A stretch of DNA of 64,000 bases from Leucaena leucocephala (lineage: Eukaryota; Streptophyta; Magnoliopsida; Fabales; Fabaceae), in NCBI GenBank assembly GCA_037074615.1, contig CM073532.1:14964001-15028000 (forward strand), given 5' to 3'. The translations under genes and the position numbers were made by a program. The notes beneath the pieces are model-generated. The model had not been told where the DNA came from, made no database searches, and saw only the letters and a list, made by a program, of their open reading frames with translations. Positions 1 through 9,092 of the stretch are shown piece by piece. Each line of letters opens with the position of its first letter. Position 1 is the first letter of the stretch.

Positions 1-126
1 GTTGGAGAGTTGAGAGCTGACCATTTTGGTCGCGACTGGAGATAGGTGTGGTCGCGACTAATAGTTACAGAAAGAGGTTTAGACGCGACGAGAAAGAAGT
101 ATGGTCACGACTAATATGAGTAGAAG
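1..126 (+). mobile_element. Truncated 5' LTR remnant (chromovirus LTR family A)
   Basis: The first ~62 bases match positions 1401-1462 of the LTR at 1204-3358 almost base for base; the match then weakens but stays alignable to about 126. After that the sequence is internal-region DNA. The simplest reading is that the 5' LTR is joined to the 3' part of the internal region by a large deletion, so the element lost PBS, gag and everything between. The piece contains four GTCGCGAC-type sites. The deletion breakpoint is approximate. Confidence 0.6.
29..111. repeat. GTCGCGAC palindrome array 1 (4 sites)
   Basis: Sites start at 29, 51, 82 and 104, giving spacings of 22, 31 and 22 bp. Two are perfect palindromes; the others are gacgcgac and gtcacgac. 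The array belongs to the LTR remnant and is homologous to the start of the array at 1429-1677. Confidence 0.85.
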
Positions 127-1188
127 GATGCTTGAGAAGCAAAGAAGAAAATCCTCAGTGTAATGAGACGCAGAGAAGAAAATCCTCAGTGTAATGAGAA
201 CAGAAGAGTATGAGTAGATATATTCCCCCAGATGAGGGTAAAAAGAGATTAAAAGGCTAGAGAAGACCTAGAGAAAAAGGTCTAAGGCAAAGCAAAGATA
301 GAACTCAGTTCTATGAGAAAGAGAATGTTAGCCTTATGGTATCTCAAGATAAGTTATGAAAGGGTGATATATACCATGAAATAGCCAGAGTTGGCTAGAG
401 ATGCCATGATAAAGTATCAAAGGCATGTAATGAGATACACGGTAGTAAACTTGTAATATGATACGCACCTAGAGATGTGCATTTTATGAACAGACAGAGA
501 GGCTCCCTGTTTGGTAGGGATCATATGTTTAAATGTTATGCTATGAAAGAGAATAGAAAATGAGAGCTTTCACTCCTTGCATGAGATGCTAGGCCTTATG
601 TTATGCTAGAACTATGCAAGCTCCGAGTGTTAGAGCTGTGCCTAGTTAGAACAGAAATGCTTGAGCTCCAGCATTAGAGCTTTGCATTCATAAGCAGGTA
701 TGCAGTCCTGCAGTATGTTGGCCAGGCATTATGCATAGGTGCTCTTATTTAAGAGTAGATGCTCTCATTTAGCAGCAAAGTAAAGAAAGAATAGCTGCGT
801 AAGTCCTCTCTCTGTATGAAGTTAAGTGCTAAGAATGATGAGAGTATATGATTATATAAAAAGAAAGATGAGATATTGCAGATATTAAAGCAGTCTGCGA
901 GATATTAAGAGAAGTAATAAGAGATAAATGTTAAAAGTATGATGAGTAGTTAGAAGAAATTCCCGAATACAGTAATATTCGAGAGAATTTCATATGAAAC
1001 AAATGGACACTACTTAAAAAGTGCAGTAAGTGATCCATAAGATAAAAGTAGATTTCGACTCTGATTGAGTTGATCCAGAGAAAAGAAAAGCATAATATAA
1101 AGAGATGTAAAGTTATGATGAGTACTTTGCCAGATGTTAAGTTAATTTGGCTATGGTACTGATTAAATTTCGAGGATGAAATTTATTT
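127..1188 (+). mobile_element. 3' internal region of a non-autonomous chromovirus, non-coding
   Basis: About 1 kb with no usable ORF, leading directly into a polypurine tract and an LTR. Phrases such as gttagccttatg followed by gtatctcaagat recur in degenerate form near 30,780-30,820 in the + strand element that ends at 31250, so both belong to one non-autonomous group. An imperfect direct repeat (agaagaaaatcctcagtgta) occurs at about 145 and 174. Repeated 'gagctt/gagctc' words at 560-700 look like a decayed short tandem array. No RT, integrase or RNase H signature is present. Confidence 0.6.
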
Positions 1189-1203
1189 AAAGGGGAGGAG
1201 AAA
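1189..1203 (+). promoter_or_regulatory. Polypurine tract (PPT)
   Basis: A run of A and G (aaaggggaggagaaa) lies immediately before the TGTAACATCC start of the LTR. It sits where the plus-strand primer of a + strand element should be and fixes this LTR as the 3' LTR. Confidence 0.9.
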
Positions 1204-1428
1204 TGTAACATCCTAGTTTTCAGGCCTAGAGATGCAGAAATAGCCTAAGATTAAGAGGCTGCTAGACCCCTTTTTAGCAAAAGTCCTAGAGGAACGCAAA
1301 GAGTTTCAGGGACTGAGCTGCGAGTAAGTGAAGGTATGGGGACTCATGTGTGGAAGTCCCAAGGGGTAAATGGCCATTTGGGATGATGTAAAAGTTAAAG
1401 GTTGGAGAGTTGAGAGCTGACCATTTTG

Positions 1429-1677
1429 GTCACGACTCGAGATAGGTGTGGTCGCGACTAATATTGGAAGAGAGGCTTGGTCGTGACGGATATGTATGTG
1501 GTGTCGCGACTAATGAGTAGAATAAGCCTGGTTGCGACTAAAAAGTGATGTGGTCACGACGAAAGACTGTTATGGTCGCGACTAAAGAATGTTGTGGTCG
1601 CGACTAGTGAATGCTGTGGTCGCGACTAATGAACCAAAAGATGCTATGTCGCGATGAGATGATGTATAGGTCGCGAC
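1429..1677. repeat. GTCGCGAC palindrome array 2 (11 sites, in LTR U3)
   Basis: Sites start at 1429, 1451, 1480, 1503, 1531, 1553, 1575, 1597, 1619, 1648 and 1670. Spacings are 22, 29, 23, 28, 22, 22, 22, 22, 29 and 22. Six are perfect palindromes. The rest differ mostly by CpG-to-TpG or CpA changes. The array lies upstream of the TATA box, so it is promoter-side DNA. Confidence 0.95.
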
Positions 1678-1924
1678 TAGTGACTAAAGTAGTGCCAAGC
1701 GTATGGGCCATGAGTTGAGAAGGTCCAAAAGAGATAGATACCCGGTTAGAGATAGACCGGAGGTAGGAGGTCAGATATAGGAAAGGTTATCTGGAAACCA
1801 TGAGGTAGACTGATAAGGTATCCTCATGGGACCCACAAGATGCCACATGGCATTAGAGTGATGATTCAGTAACCTTTCAGTAGAGTAAAGTTACTCGGTT
1901 GGCACGAAAACTGAGGAAGTAATC

Positions 1925-1945
1925 AGATAAGTCTGGGACTTATCT
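1925..1945. promoter_or_regulatory. GATAAG inverted dyad in LTR U3
   Basis: AGATAAGT and ACTTATCT form a perfect 8-bp inverted repeat around CTGGG. GATAAG is the I-box/GATA-factor core of plants (established knowledge). Equivalent dyads occur in every family A and C LTR here (6898-6918, 26618-26639, 39551-39572, 46981-47002, 53953-53974) with compensating changes. Confidence 0.65.
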
Positions 1946-2259
1946 GGATAGCATTGGGAAGCGTGCAAGGTCTCTTCCAGTCGCCACATGGCATTAGTCT
2001 GCAGAAAGAAGATAAAGCTAAGGGCACGTATTACGAGGCAGGAGACTGGACCGGTGAGTCAGCATGCTGAGTCAGCTGCTGAGGTGTCCAGGATTTTCGG
2101 CATGTGATAAATGTGGCGCTGAGGTGTCCTGTGAGGTGTCCCAATGATGTCATGCATGATGCAGTAAAGGAGGAATTAAAGAAAATAGGAAAATCCAAGA
2201 AAAACTAGGACCGCAGGATCAGAGTTCATGGAAATTACGGGATTGCCATCGGAGGAGGT

Positions 2260-2267
2260 TATAAATA
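2260..2267 (+). promoter_or_regulatory. LTR TATA box
   Basis: TATAAATA followed by a C run. The same TATAAATA-plus-C-run arrangement recurs in all full chromovirus LTRs here, on the strand of the element. A GA-rich tract follows 30-110 bp downstream, where the 5' leader would begin. Confidence 0.8.
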
Positions 2268-2642
2268 CCCCCCTCCATTCCATTGCCATTCACGTATGAA
2301 GAGGAGAAGGGAGAGAAAGAAGAGAGAGAAGGAGAAGGAAATGAAGAGAGAAAGGAGAAAAGGAAGTAAGGAAGTTCTGGCGGAGCTGGAAGCAGAATAG
2401 AGATAGTAAGGTTCTGCTGAGCTAGCCAGGTAGTAACTAATCCTAGCTTTTATGTAATTGCTTTGTGATTTGATGTGCTATTGTTTGGTTGGATTGTTGT
2501 CTTATATGTTATGTCTGAAGCTCAGCTGTAATGCTATGATCATATGTTATTAAGAATGGAAGCACGCAGCATACTTATCTGTACACAATCACAAGCAAGC
2601 ACTGTCACACTGCATTACATATATTATTATGATTGTTGCTAC

Positions 2643-2662
2643 TGAGATTCCCCCGAATCTCA
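2643..2662 (+). other. Conserved LTR hairpin
   Basis: TGAGATTC and GAATCTCA form a perfect 8-bp stem around CCCC. It is about 380 bp downstream of the TATA box and hence transcribed. Copies lie at 6196-6215, near 25,911, 38,843, 46,275, 54,680 and 62,505. Family B LTRs have a differently sequenced but still paired version near 15,815 and 34,850. Confidence 0.75.
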
Positions 2663-2819
2663 TCCCTATATATACATAACCCATTACAGGGAGGTAATGC
2701 TGAAGTAGACTTTGAGAAAGCCAGGAGACGCCGTTATGCTGCCGAAGTAAAGACTGAACATCAGTATATGATAAGTACTGTGTACTTAGTGCTGTCTAAG
2801 AAGGCTAGAAGTGAGTGGC

Positions 2820-2960
2820 CCTAGCCGGTTCATCTAGTCTTTCCTGGGTACTACGTAGAATGGTAGTTCTCATGAGGGAATTACCGAATTAGTACAGTTC
2901 AGCTCTTTGTACAGATGAAGCGTAGCGGTTATGCTGCCGGAGTTTAGGCAGAAAGAGATG
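2820..2960 (+). other. Downstream LTR block shared by all chromovirus LTR families
   Basis: This stretch includes a cctgggtac word, a tacgtagaatgg word, ttctcatg, and an accgaat(c/t)agtacag word. It is recognisable in every family A, B and C LTR of the window (for example 5950-6070 reversed, 7680-7800, 14770-14900, 25660-25810, 33810-33940, 38590-38740, 54830-54960, 61480-61610) although the rest of those LTRs differs. It lies in the transcribed R/U5 part. Confidence 0.75.
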
Positions 2961-3358
2961 TAATATAAATATGAGAATTCTATGTATGCTTGTTGTATAT
3001 GCCATGCTGTATGACATTCTGTTATTCAATGATAAATGTTGTTTGGCATATTCAATTTATGTATGTTAAATTAAGAGGGGAAAATCGCAGGTCCTGAGGC
3101 AGCAGTGTTCTGACCTCAGCTTGACCTAGTAAACGGAGGAGTTTGGCCACGAGATTTAGTGAGCCGGTAGTACACATCTGGGGCATTCCGTGGATAGGTA
3201 TTAAGCCTCATTTGGATGTGTAGAAGGTGAGAAATCAGTTCGCAAAGTAAAGGTTCAGAATAAGGAACTTAAGAGTTAAAAGTTCAATCTCTGGACTTAA
3301 GTACAGCCAATATAGCTTCCGCAAGTGTACTCTGAGGAGTATAAAGGAGGATGTTTCA

Positions 3359-3738
3359 TCTTCGATCCTGGGAAGAGGGTATTTATTCTTGACCGTAATC
3401 TTGTTCAACTCCCGGTAGTCAATGCATAGCCTTAGACTGCCATCCTTCTTCTTAACAAATAACACAGGAGCACCCCATGGTGATACACTGGGTCTTATGA
3501 AACCCTTCTCCAATAGCTCCTCAATTTGCTTCTTTAGTTCCATCATCTCATTAGGAGCCATTCTATATGGGGCTTTGGATACTGGTCCAGCTCCAGGTAC
3601 AATGTCAATCGCAAACTCCACTTTACGTTCTGAAGGCAATCCCTGAATCTCCTTCGAAAAGACTTCAGGAAATCCATTGACTACTGGGATCTCATTAATT
3701 CCTTCTTCTACCTCTGTTTGAACAGAAAAGAATACCAT
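3359..3738 (-). pseudogene. Reverse transcriptase N-terminal part, truncated (chromovirus)
   Basis: On the - strand this encodes the end of the protease-RT linker and the start of RT. It shows the APYRMAPNE motif, the FIRPSVSPWGAPVLFVKKKD motif and LCIDYRELNKITVKNKYPLP. The frame ends abruptly at 3358 where a + strand LTR begins, just before the first catalytic-aspartate motif. The remainder of RT, RNase H and integrase is presumably left of the window. It aligns closely to the RT of element E1 (about 11,650-12,030). An in-frame TAG at 3745-3747 (CAG in E1) separates it from the protease. Confidence 0.9.
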
Positions 3739-3744
3739 ATAACC

Positions 3745-4164
3745 CTAACATCCTTTCCGTAGGTATTTATCTGCCTGAGCATCCATTATGAAATGCAATC
3801 TTACTTTTGGACTCAGATCAGCGACCTTTGGGCCAAGAACTAGGGTCTTGTTCCTGCAATCCAGCATTACATTATTGGAGGCTAACCAATTTAAACCAAG
3901 GATGACATCGATCTCTCGAAAAGGCATACATATTAAGTCTAGGGTGGTATAGCAGTGCTCATAACGCACTATACTATTCAAACAGGCATCAGATGTAACT
4001 ACCCTAGCATTAGTGGGAGTTTTCACATGTATATCATAACGCAACTTGCTAATCCGAAGGCCTAGGCGTTTAGCACACTCATAGGAAATAAAGGAATGAC
4101 TTGCACCCGAATCAAATAGAGCAGTCACAGCATGATCATTGAGATAGATTGTACCTTGGATCAT
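3745..4164 (-). pseudogene. Retroviral-type aspartic protease domain (chromovirus)
   Basis: The active-site motif LFDSGASHSFI lies near residues 15-25, followed by GLRISKL and the hydrophobic second half DVILGLNWL. The enzyme would cleave the gag-pol polyprotein. It is in the same frame as the gag piece to its right and the RT piece to its left. Both junctions are single TAG codons (4177-4179 and 3745-3747) where E1 has CAG, so this was one gag-pol ORF before C-to-T changes. Confidence 0.9.
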
Positions 4165-4176
4165 CTCAGGTGACCA

Positions 4177-5239
4177 CTAAGCATCCTCCCTAGTGAGTGC
4201 AAACACTCGTCCTGGTGTCCTTGGCCTTGGATTTGTTATAGCTTGAGGGCATTCTCGGGAAAAATGTCCGGGCTTTCCGCAGGTGTAACAAACATTCTGG
4301 CCCTTTAAACATGGTCTGTCACCATGATTCTTTCCACACTTGTCATAGGTTTGGGCCTTCGTATCTCTGTTATTGGACCTTCCGCAGAAATTTCCTCTAC
4401 TTGGCCTCCTATTTTGCCATGGTCGCTTTCTCTTCCTGTAGCCGCTACCACTGGCAGATTCTTGATTTTGACTGGCTTTATCAGGAGCTGCTTGATCCCT
4501 GGTTCCCGATCTAAATAGCATTCTGTGATTCATGCTATTTTCAACAATATGGCATGCCTCCACGGCCTTGTTAAACTGGCAGTATTGTTGAGGAGTTAAC
4601 TTCTCCTTTAGCATAGAGTTCAGCCCTCGAATCATCCTTTTTGTCATCCAACGTTCATCATCCACTTGGCGCAAATAAGTGGAATATTGAGATAACCGGA
4701 TGAACTTAGCAAGATATTCATCAAACGACTCCTTCTCTCCTTGTCTTAGTACAAGGAATTCAGCCTCTTTTTCATCCCGAACTGACTGAGGAAAATATTT
4801 TTCATGAAACTGCTCAAGAAACACTTCCCAGGTGATCAGAATGTCTCTTGCTTGTAGAAGTAGCTCAGTGTTCTTCCACCACCTGTCAGCATCTTTTTCT
4901 AGCTGATAGATAGCCATCTGAGCTTTAGTTTCCGTTGGGCAGTCAAGAACCTTGAAGATCTTTTCTAATCTGCTAATCCAATCCTCAGCTATCTGCACCT
5001 CGAATGTTCCTTCAAACACTGGAGGATTGTACTTGCAGAATCTAATCATCCATTGTTGGATGCTAGCTGCATCCTCTCTTGGGTCAACCCGTCTCGGGGG
5101 CTGCACCTGTTGTGGTTCTCTACTAGCTGATCCTAAAGGCTCGGGTGGCCTCAGGTTGCTTACTGCCTCAGCTACTACTACAGCTATGGCGGCATCTCTT
5201 TCCTGCTAATTACGTGCCTGAGTAGTTGGCAATACATCA
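4177..5239 (-). pseudogene. gag (chromovirus), 5' truncated
   Basis: This is the capsid/nucleocapsid polyprotein. Visible parts are the capsid core (NPPVFEGTFEVQIAEDWISR, then EKIFKVLDCP and DADRWWKNTE), the FDEYLAKFIRLSQYS motif, a basic stretch, and a CCHC zinc knuckle CYTCGKPGHFSREC. The frame stays open to the right of 5106, with a TAG near 5207 where E1 has a GAG codon, and homology fades at about 5228-5239. The N-terminus, leader and 5' LTR of this copy are missing. Gag would form the virus-like particle and bind element RNA. Confidence 0.88.
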
Positions 5240-5261
5240 TCCTAAAGGCTCGGGTGGCCTC
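5240..5261. repeat. 22-bp templated insertion at a breakpoint
   Basis: The 22 bases at 5240-5261 (starting tcctaaaggc, ending ggtggcctc) repeat exactly those at 5131-5152. They sit exactly where - strand gag stops and + strand Athila-like DNA begins, and look like filler DNA copied from nearby during break repair. Confidence 0.7.
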
Positions 5262-5505
5262 GACCATCATTAGTATGAAGCATAGTTCTATTACAATGGA
5301 AGTTAGAGAACATGTGGTAAGTTTTAACATGAATGAAGCAATGAGATATCCCTATGATAATTCTACTTTTACTGCTTTAAATGCCATTGATTATGCTGTT
5401 AAAGAGGTTAGGGATGAATATGAATTGAGTTTGCATGATAATGATGAAGATAATGCACTTGTAAAGGGTTTGTTGAGTGATTTTGCAAGATCCCAAGGTG
5501 TTCTG
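5262..5505 (+). pseudogene. Athila-like element C, fragment just after protease
   Basis: An open frame reading ISMKHSSITMEVREHVVSFN and then NEAMRYPYDNSTFTALNAID matches 60,285-60,525 of element D, where it follows the protease. In Athila pol this is the segment after the aspartic protease. It ends at the TTCTG target duplication (5501-5505) of E1 and resumes at 17589. Everything 5' of it in element C is lost at the filler junction. Confidence 0.85.
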
Positions 5506-7584
5506 TGAAACATCCTCCTTTATTCTCCTCAGAGTACACTTGTGGAAGCAATTTTAGCTTAACTTAAGTCCAGAGATTGAACTTTTACTCCTAAGTTCCT
5601 TATTCTTAACCTTTACTTTGAGAACTGGTTTCTCTCATTATACACATCCAAATGAGGCTTATTACCTATTCATGGAATTCCCCAGATGTGTACTACCGGC
5701 TCACTAACTCTCGTGGCCAGACTCCTCCGTTTACTAGGTCAAACTGAGGTCAGAACACTGCTGCCTCAGAACCTGCGAATTTTCCCTTAATTTACCATAC
5801 ATAAATTGAATATGCCAAACAATATTTATCATTGAATAACATAATGTCATACAGCAAGGCATACACAACAAGACATATACATAATCTTTCTATCTCTATT
5901 ACATCTCTTTCTGCCTAAACTCCAGCAGCATAACCGCTACGCTTCATCTGTACAAAGAACTGAACTGTACTGATTCGGTAATCCCCTCATGAGAACTACC
6001 ATTCTACGTAGTACCCAGGAAAGACTAGATGAACCGGCTAGGCCCACTCACTTCTAGCCTCCTTAGACAGCACTACGTACACAGTACTTATCATATACTG
6101 ATGTTCAGTCTTTACTTCGGCAGCATAACGGCGTCTCTTAGCATTCTCAAAATCCACTTCAGCATAACCTCCCTGTAATGGGTTATGTATGGGGATGAGA
6201 TTCGGGGGAATCTCAGTAGCAACAATCATAACAATATATGTAATGCAGAATGACAGTGCTTGCTTATGATTGTGTACAGATAAGTATGTTGCGTGCTTCC
6301 ATGCTTAATAACATATGATCATAGCATTATAGCAGAGCTTCAGACATAACATATAAGACAACAATCCAACCAAACAATAGCACAACAAATCACAAAGCCA
6401 TTACATAAAAGCTAGGATTAGTTACTACCTGGCTAGCTTAGCAGAACCCTATTCTGCTTCCAGCTCCGCCAGAACTTCCTTTCTTCCTTTCTCCCTTTCT
6501 CTCTTCCCTTCCTTCTCCTTCTCTCTCTTCTTTCTCTCCCTTTCCTCTTGCTCATCTGCGGGATCCAAATGAATGAAAGGGGGGGTATATATAGCCTCCC
6601 TCAATGGCAATATCGTAATTTCCAGGAACTCTGAATATGTGGTCCTGGTTTTTCCTGGAATTTCCTATTTTCCTTTATTCCTCTTTACTGCATCATCAGT
6701 GCCACCTCAGCCTGCCACCTCAGCGCCACATTTTCCAAATGCTGAAAATCCTGGACACCTCAGCATGCTGACTCATCAGGCTGACTCACTGGTCCAGAGT
6801 CCTGCCTCATAAAGCGTGTCCTCAGCTTTATCTGCTTTCTCCAGATTAGTGCCATGTGGCGCCTGGAAGAGACCTCTCACGCCTTCCAATGCTATCCAGA
6901 TAAGTCCCAGACTTATCTGATCACCTCCTCGGTTATCGTGCCAACTGAGTAACTTTACTCTACTGAAAGGTCATTGAATCATGCTCTAATGCCATGTGGC
7001 ATCTTGTGGGTCCCATGAGGATACCTTATCAGTCCACCTCATGGTCTCCAGATAACCTTTCCTGTTTCTGACCTCTTGCCCCAGTTCTATCTCTAACCGG
7101 GTAACTATCTCCTTTGGACCTTCACAACTCTTGGCCCATACGCTTGGCACCACTTTAGCCACTAGTCGCGACCTCATCATCACCTTATCGCGACATAACA
7201 TCTTTCTTCGCGACCACATCACTTTTTAGTCGCAACCAGGCTCATTCTACTCATTAGTCACGACACCACATACATATCCGTCACGACCAATCCTCTCTGC
7301 CAATATTAGTCGCGACCATAATACACTCTCGTCGCGACCAACTTCTTTATCATCGCGACCTAACTGGTCAACTCTTGAACCTTTGACCTTTACATCATCC
7401 CCAAATGGCCATTTACCCCTTGGGACTTCCACTGTTTACACATAAGTCCCCGTACCTTTACTTACTCGCAGCTCAGTCCCTGAAACTCTTTGCGTTCCTC
7501 TGGGACTTCTGCTAAAAAGGGGTCTAGTAGCCTCCTAATCTTAGGCTATCTCTGCATCTCTAGGCCTGAAAATTGGGATGTTAC
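5506..7584 (-). mobile_element. Family A LTR fused to the end of E1's 3' LTR
   Basis: A 2079-bp LTR in reverse orientation, homologous to 1204-3358. It has a TATA-like box (6586-6593), dyad (6898-6918), hairpin (6196-6215) and palindrome array (7165-7359). It replaces the last seven bases of E1's 3' LTR: E1 should read ggaggaTGTTTCA and instead reads ggagga then the complete family A LTR, which itself ends GGAGGATGTTTCA. The outer TTCTG duplication still belongs to E1. An insertion with target GAGGA, followed by loss between short direct repeats, would give this structure. Confidence 0.8.
7165..7359. repeat. GTCGCGAC palindrome array 3 (9 sites)
   Basis: Sites start at 7165, 7187, 7207, 7229, 7257, 7280, 7309, 7331 and 7352; spacings are 22, 20, 22, 28, 23, 29, 22 and 21. 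The 29-bp gap at 7280-7309 contains cctctctgcc, the same spacer word seen in the Athila-like arrays. Confidence 0.92.
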
Positions 7585-9039
7585 ATCCTCCTTCAAACAT
7601 CTCATAGTACACTTACGAAAGTAATCTTAACTTTATTATATCTCTCTTTGCCAAAAATCCTGACAGAAGATAACTGTACTGATTCGGTAATTCCCATGAG
7701 AACTACCATTCTACGTAAGTACTTAGGAAAGACTGGATGAACTGATTAGGTCCACTCACTTCCAGCCTCCTTAGATAGCACCTACGTACACAGTACTTTT
7801 GATATTCTGCCAGTATAACAGCATTCTCTAGTAAATATCCTTAATCTCAATCCTTAAACTTTGACCTTAAATTTTGAGCTTAAACCTTAACTTTACTTAT
7901 ACTCAATTGGAACTATTTTAGAACATTGCAATACCTCTTAACCCCAAAAACATGTATTTCCAAGAGTTGGGCTTACGGATACTGTTCACTGCCACTATTC
8001 ACTCGGTAATTCCAGATTACAACCTGAAATTTGGAAATTCATAAATAAATATAGAAAAATCGTTTTAAGGTGATTCCAATTTCTAATGAAATCTCTTTCA
8101 TTTAAATGTGAGAGAAAAATATGAAAATGAGATCTTATTGTCCATATCAAATCAGTTTATTCGTTGAACTTTACTGTTTATTTGGTAAATCTGGAAGTTC
8201 CAGTTTCTTTGCCCCATTTTCAAAAATTCATTTCTCCTTGTATACTTATCCAATTTAGTTGAATTACATATGGGTTTAAATCTCCATATGTCTAATTTAA
8301 TCTCACAAAATTTCGAGGAAAAACTCATTCGTTTACTATATGAAATTAGCGCATGAACCTTACTGCCTCTGAGTAGTCATTTTACCTTATTCAAGATTTC
8401 AACTCCTAACTTTGAAAAATCATAATAATTCGCGTTCTTAACCAAATGAGGCATTCTTGGTGTCCATTTAAATCTCTTGATCTTATCTATGTTCATGCCA
8501 AATTTCATATAAAAACTCATCATATAAGTCAATCAAAATACCGATGGAAGTACACTACCTCAGATTGGATTCATGAGTAGCATGCATCATACAAACCAAA
8601 ACATCATCTTGTAATTAAAGTGCACACTCTTTAAATTATGTACAGTCATCCATCAACATTTACCCTCTTGCCTTGAGAAGATCCAGCACCTAGAGCATGT
8701 TTAATTATATGGAAGGAATGAGATTTCATGGAAATCCCAATAGCAAGTAATATAAACTATAAGGTTATGCATGTTTGATTGAATGCCTAACATGTTATCA
8801 TGCAATGGGAACTAATTCATGCTTATACATAAGCAACTCTAAAATGCCCTCTATTTACTTCTGGTTTCTTAGGGCATCACAGTTGCATTTTCGTAATTTT
8901 GTACTTTGTCTTTTAGACTTTCTTCCTCTTCCAATTAATCCTTTTCTTTACATAAATATGGCCACATATTTTCCTAAAAATCTCATATATTTCATTTAAC
9001 CTGTACATACAACGTAGTACAGAAATTAGGGATGTTACA
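7585..9039 (-). mobile_element. E1 3' LTR (family B) with internal deletion
   Basis: This aligns to the E1 5' LTR (14679-17588) at both ends. At about 8843 it jumps from the equivalent of about 15,935 to that of about 17,390, so roughly 1.45 kb is missing, including the TATA box and hairpin leader region. The junction words are similar (aaaatgccct versus aaaataccct), suggesting microhomology. It is 1455 bp against 2910 bp for its partner. Confidence 0.85.
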
Positions 9040-9057
9040 TTTCTCTCCCCCTTAAAA
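9040..9057 (-). promoter_or_regulatory. E1 polypurine tract
   Basis: On the - strand the bases read TTTTAAGGGGGAGAGAAA directly before the LTR start TGTAACATCC. This is the plus-strand primer position of E1. Confidence 0.9.
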
Positions 9058-9092
9058 TAAATTTCGTCCCCGAAATTTACAACATATACACT

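Larger units (their letters stand above)
1204..3358 (+). mobile_element. 3' LTR, chromovirus family A, + strand
   Basis: A 2155-bp LTR beginning TGTAACATCC and ending GGAGGATGTTTCA. It carries a GTCGCGAC array (1429-1677), a GATAAG dyad (1925-1945), a TATA box (2260-2267), a GA-rich leader (about 2297-2375), a hairpin (2643-2662) and the shared downstream block near 2820-2960. The homologous LTR at 5506-7584 lies in the opposite orientation. Its right edge falls inside an RT reading frame on the - strand, so the element inserted into that older gag-pol. The left flank lies outside the window, so no target duplication can be checked. Confidence 0.9.

Noticed and set aside
29..111. The GTCGCGAC arrays as CRISPR arrays
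   Set aside because: Repeats are only 8 bp, spacers are related to one another, there are no cas genes, and the context is a plant genome full of retrotransposons.
2633..2824. 63-residue frame, also found reversed at 6038-6229
   Set aside because: Lies over the LTR hairpin and shared block; it recurs because the LTRs are homologous, and lacks a start context or domain.
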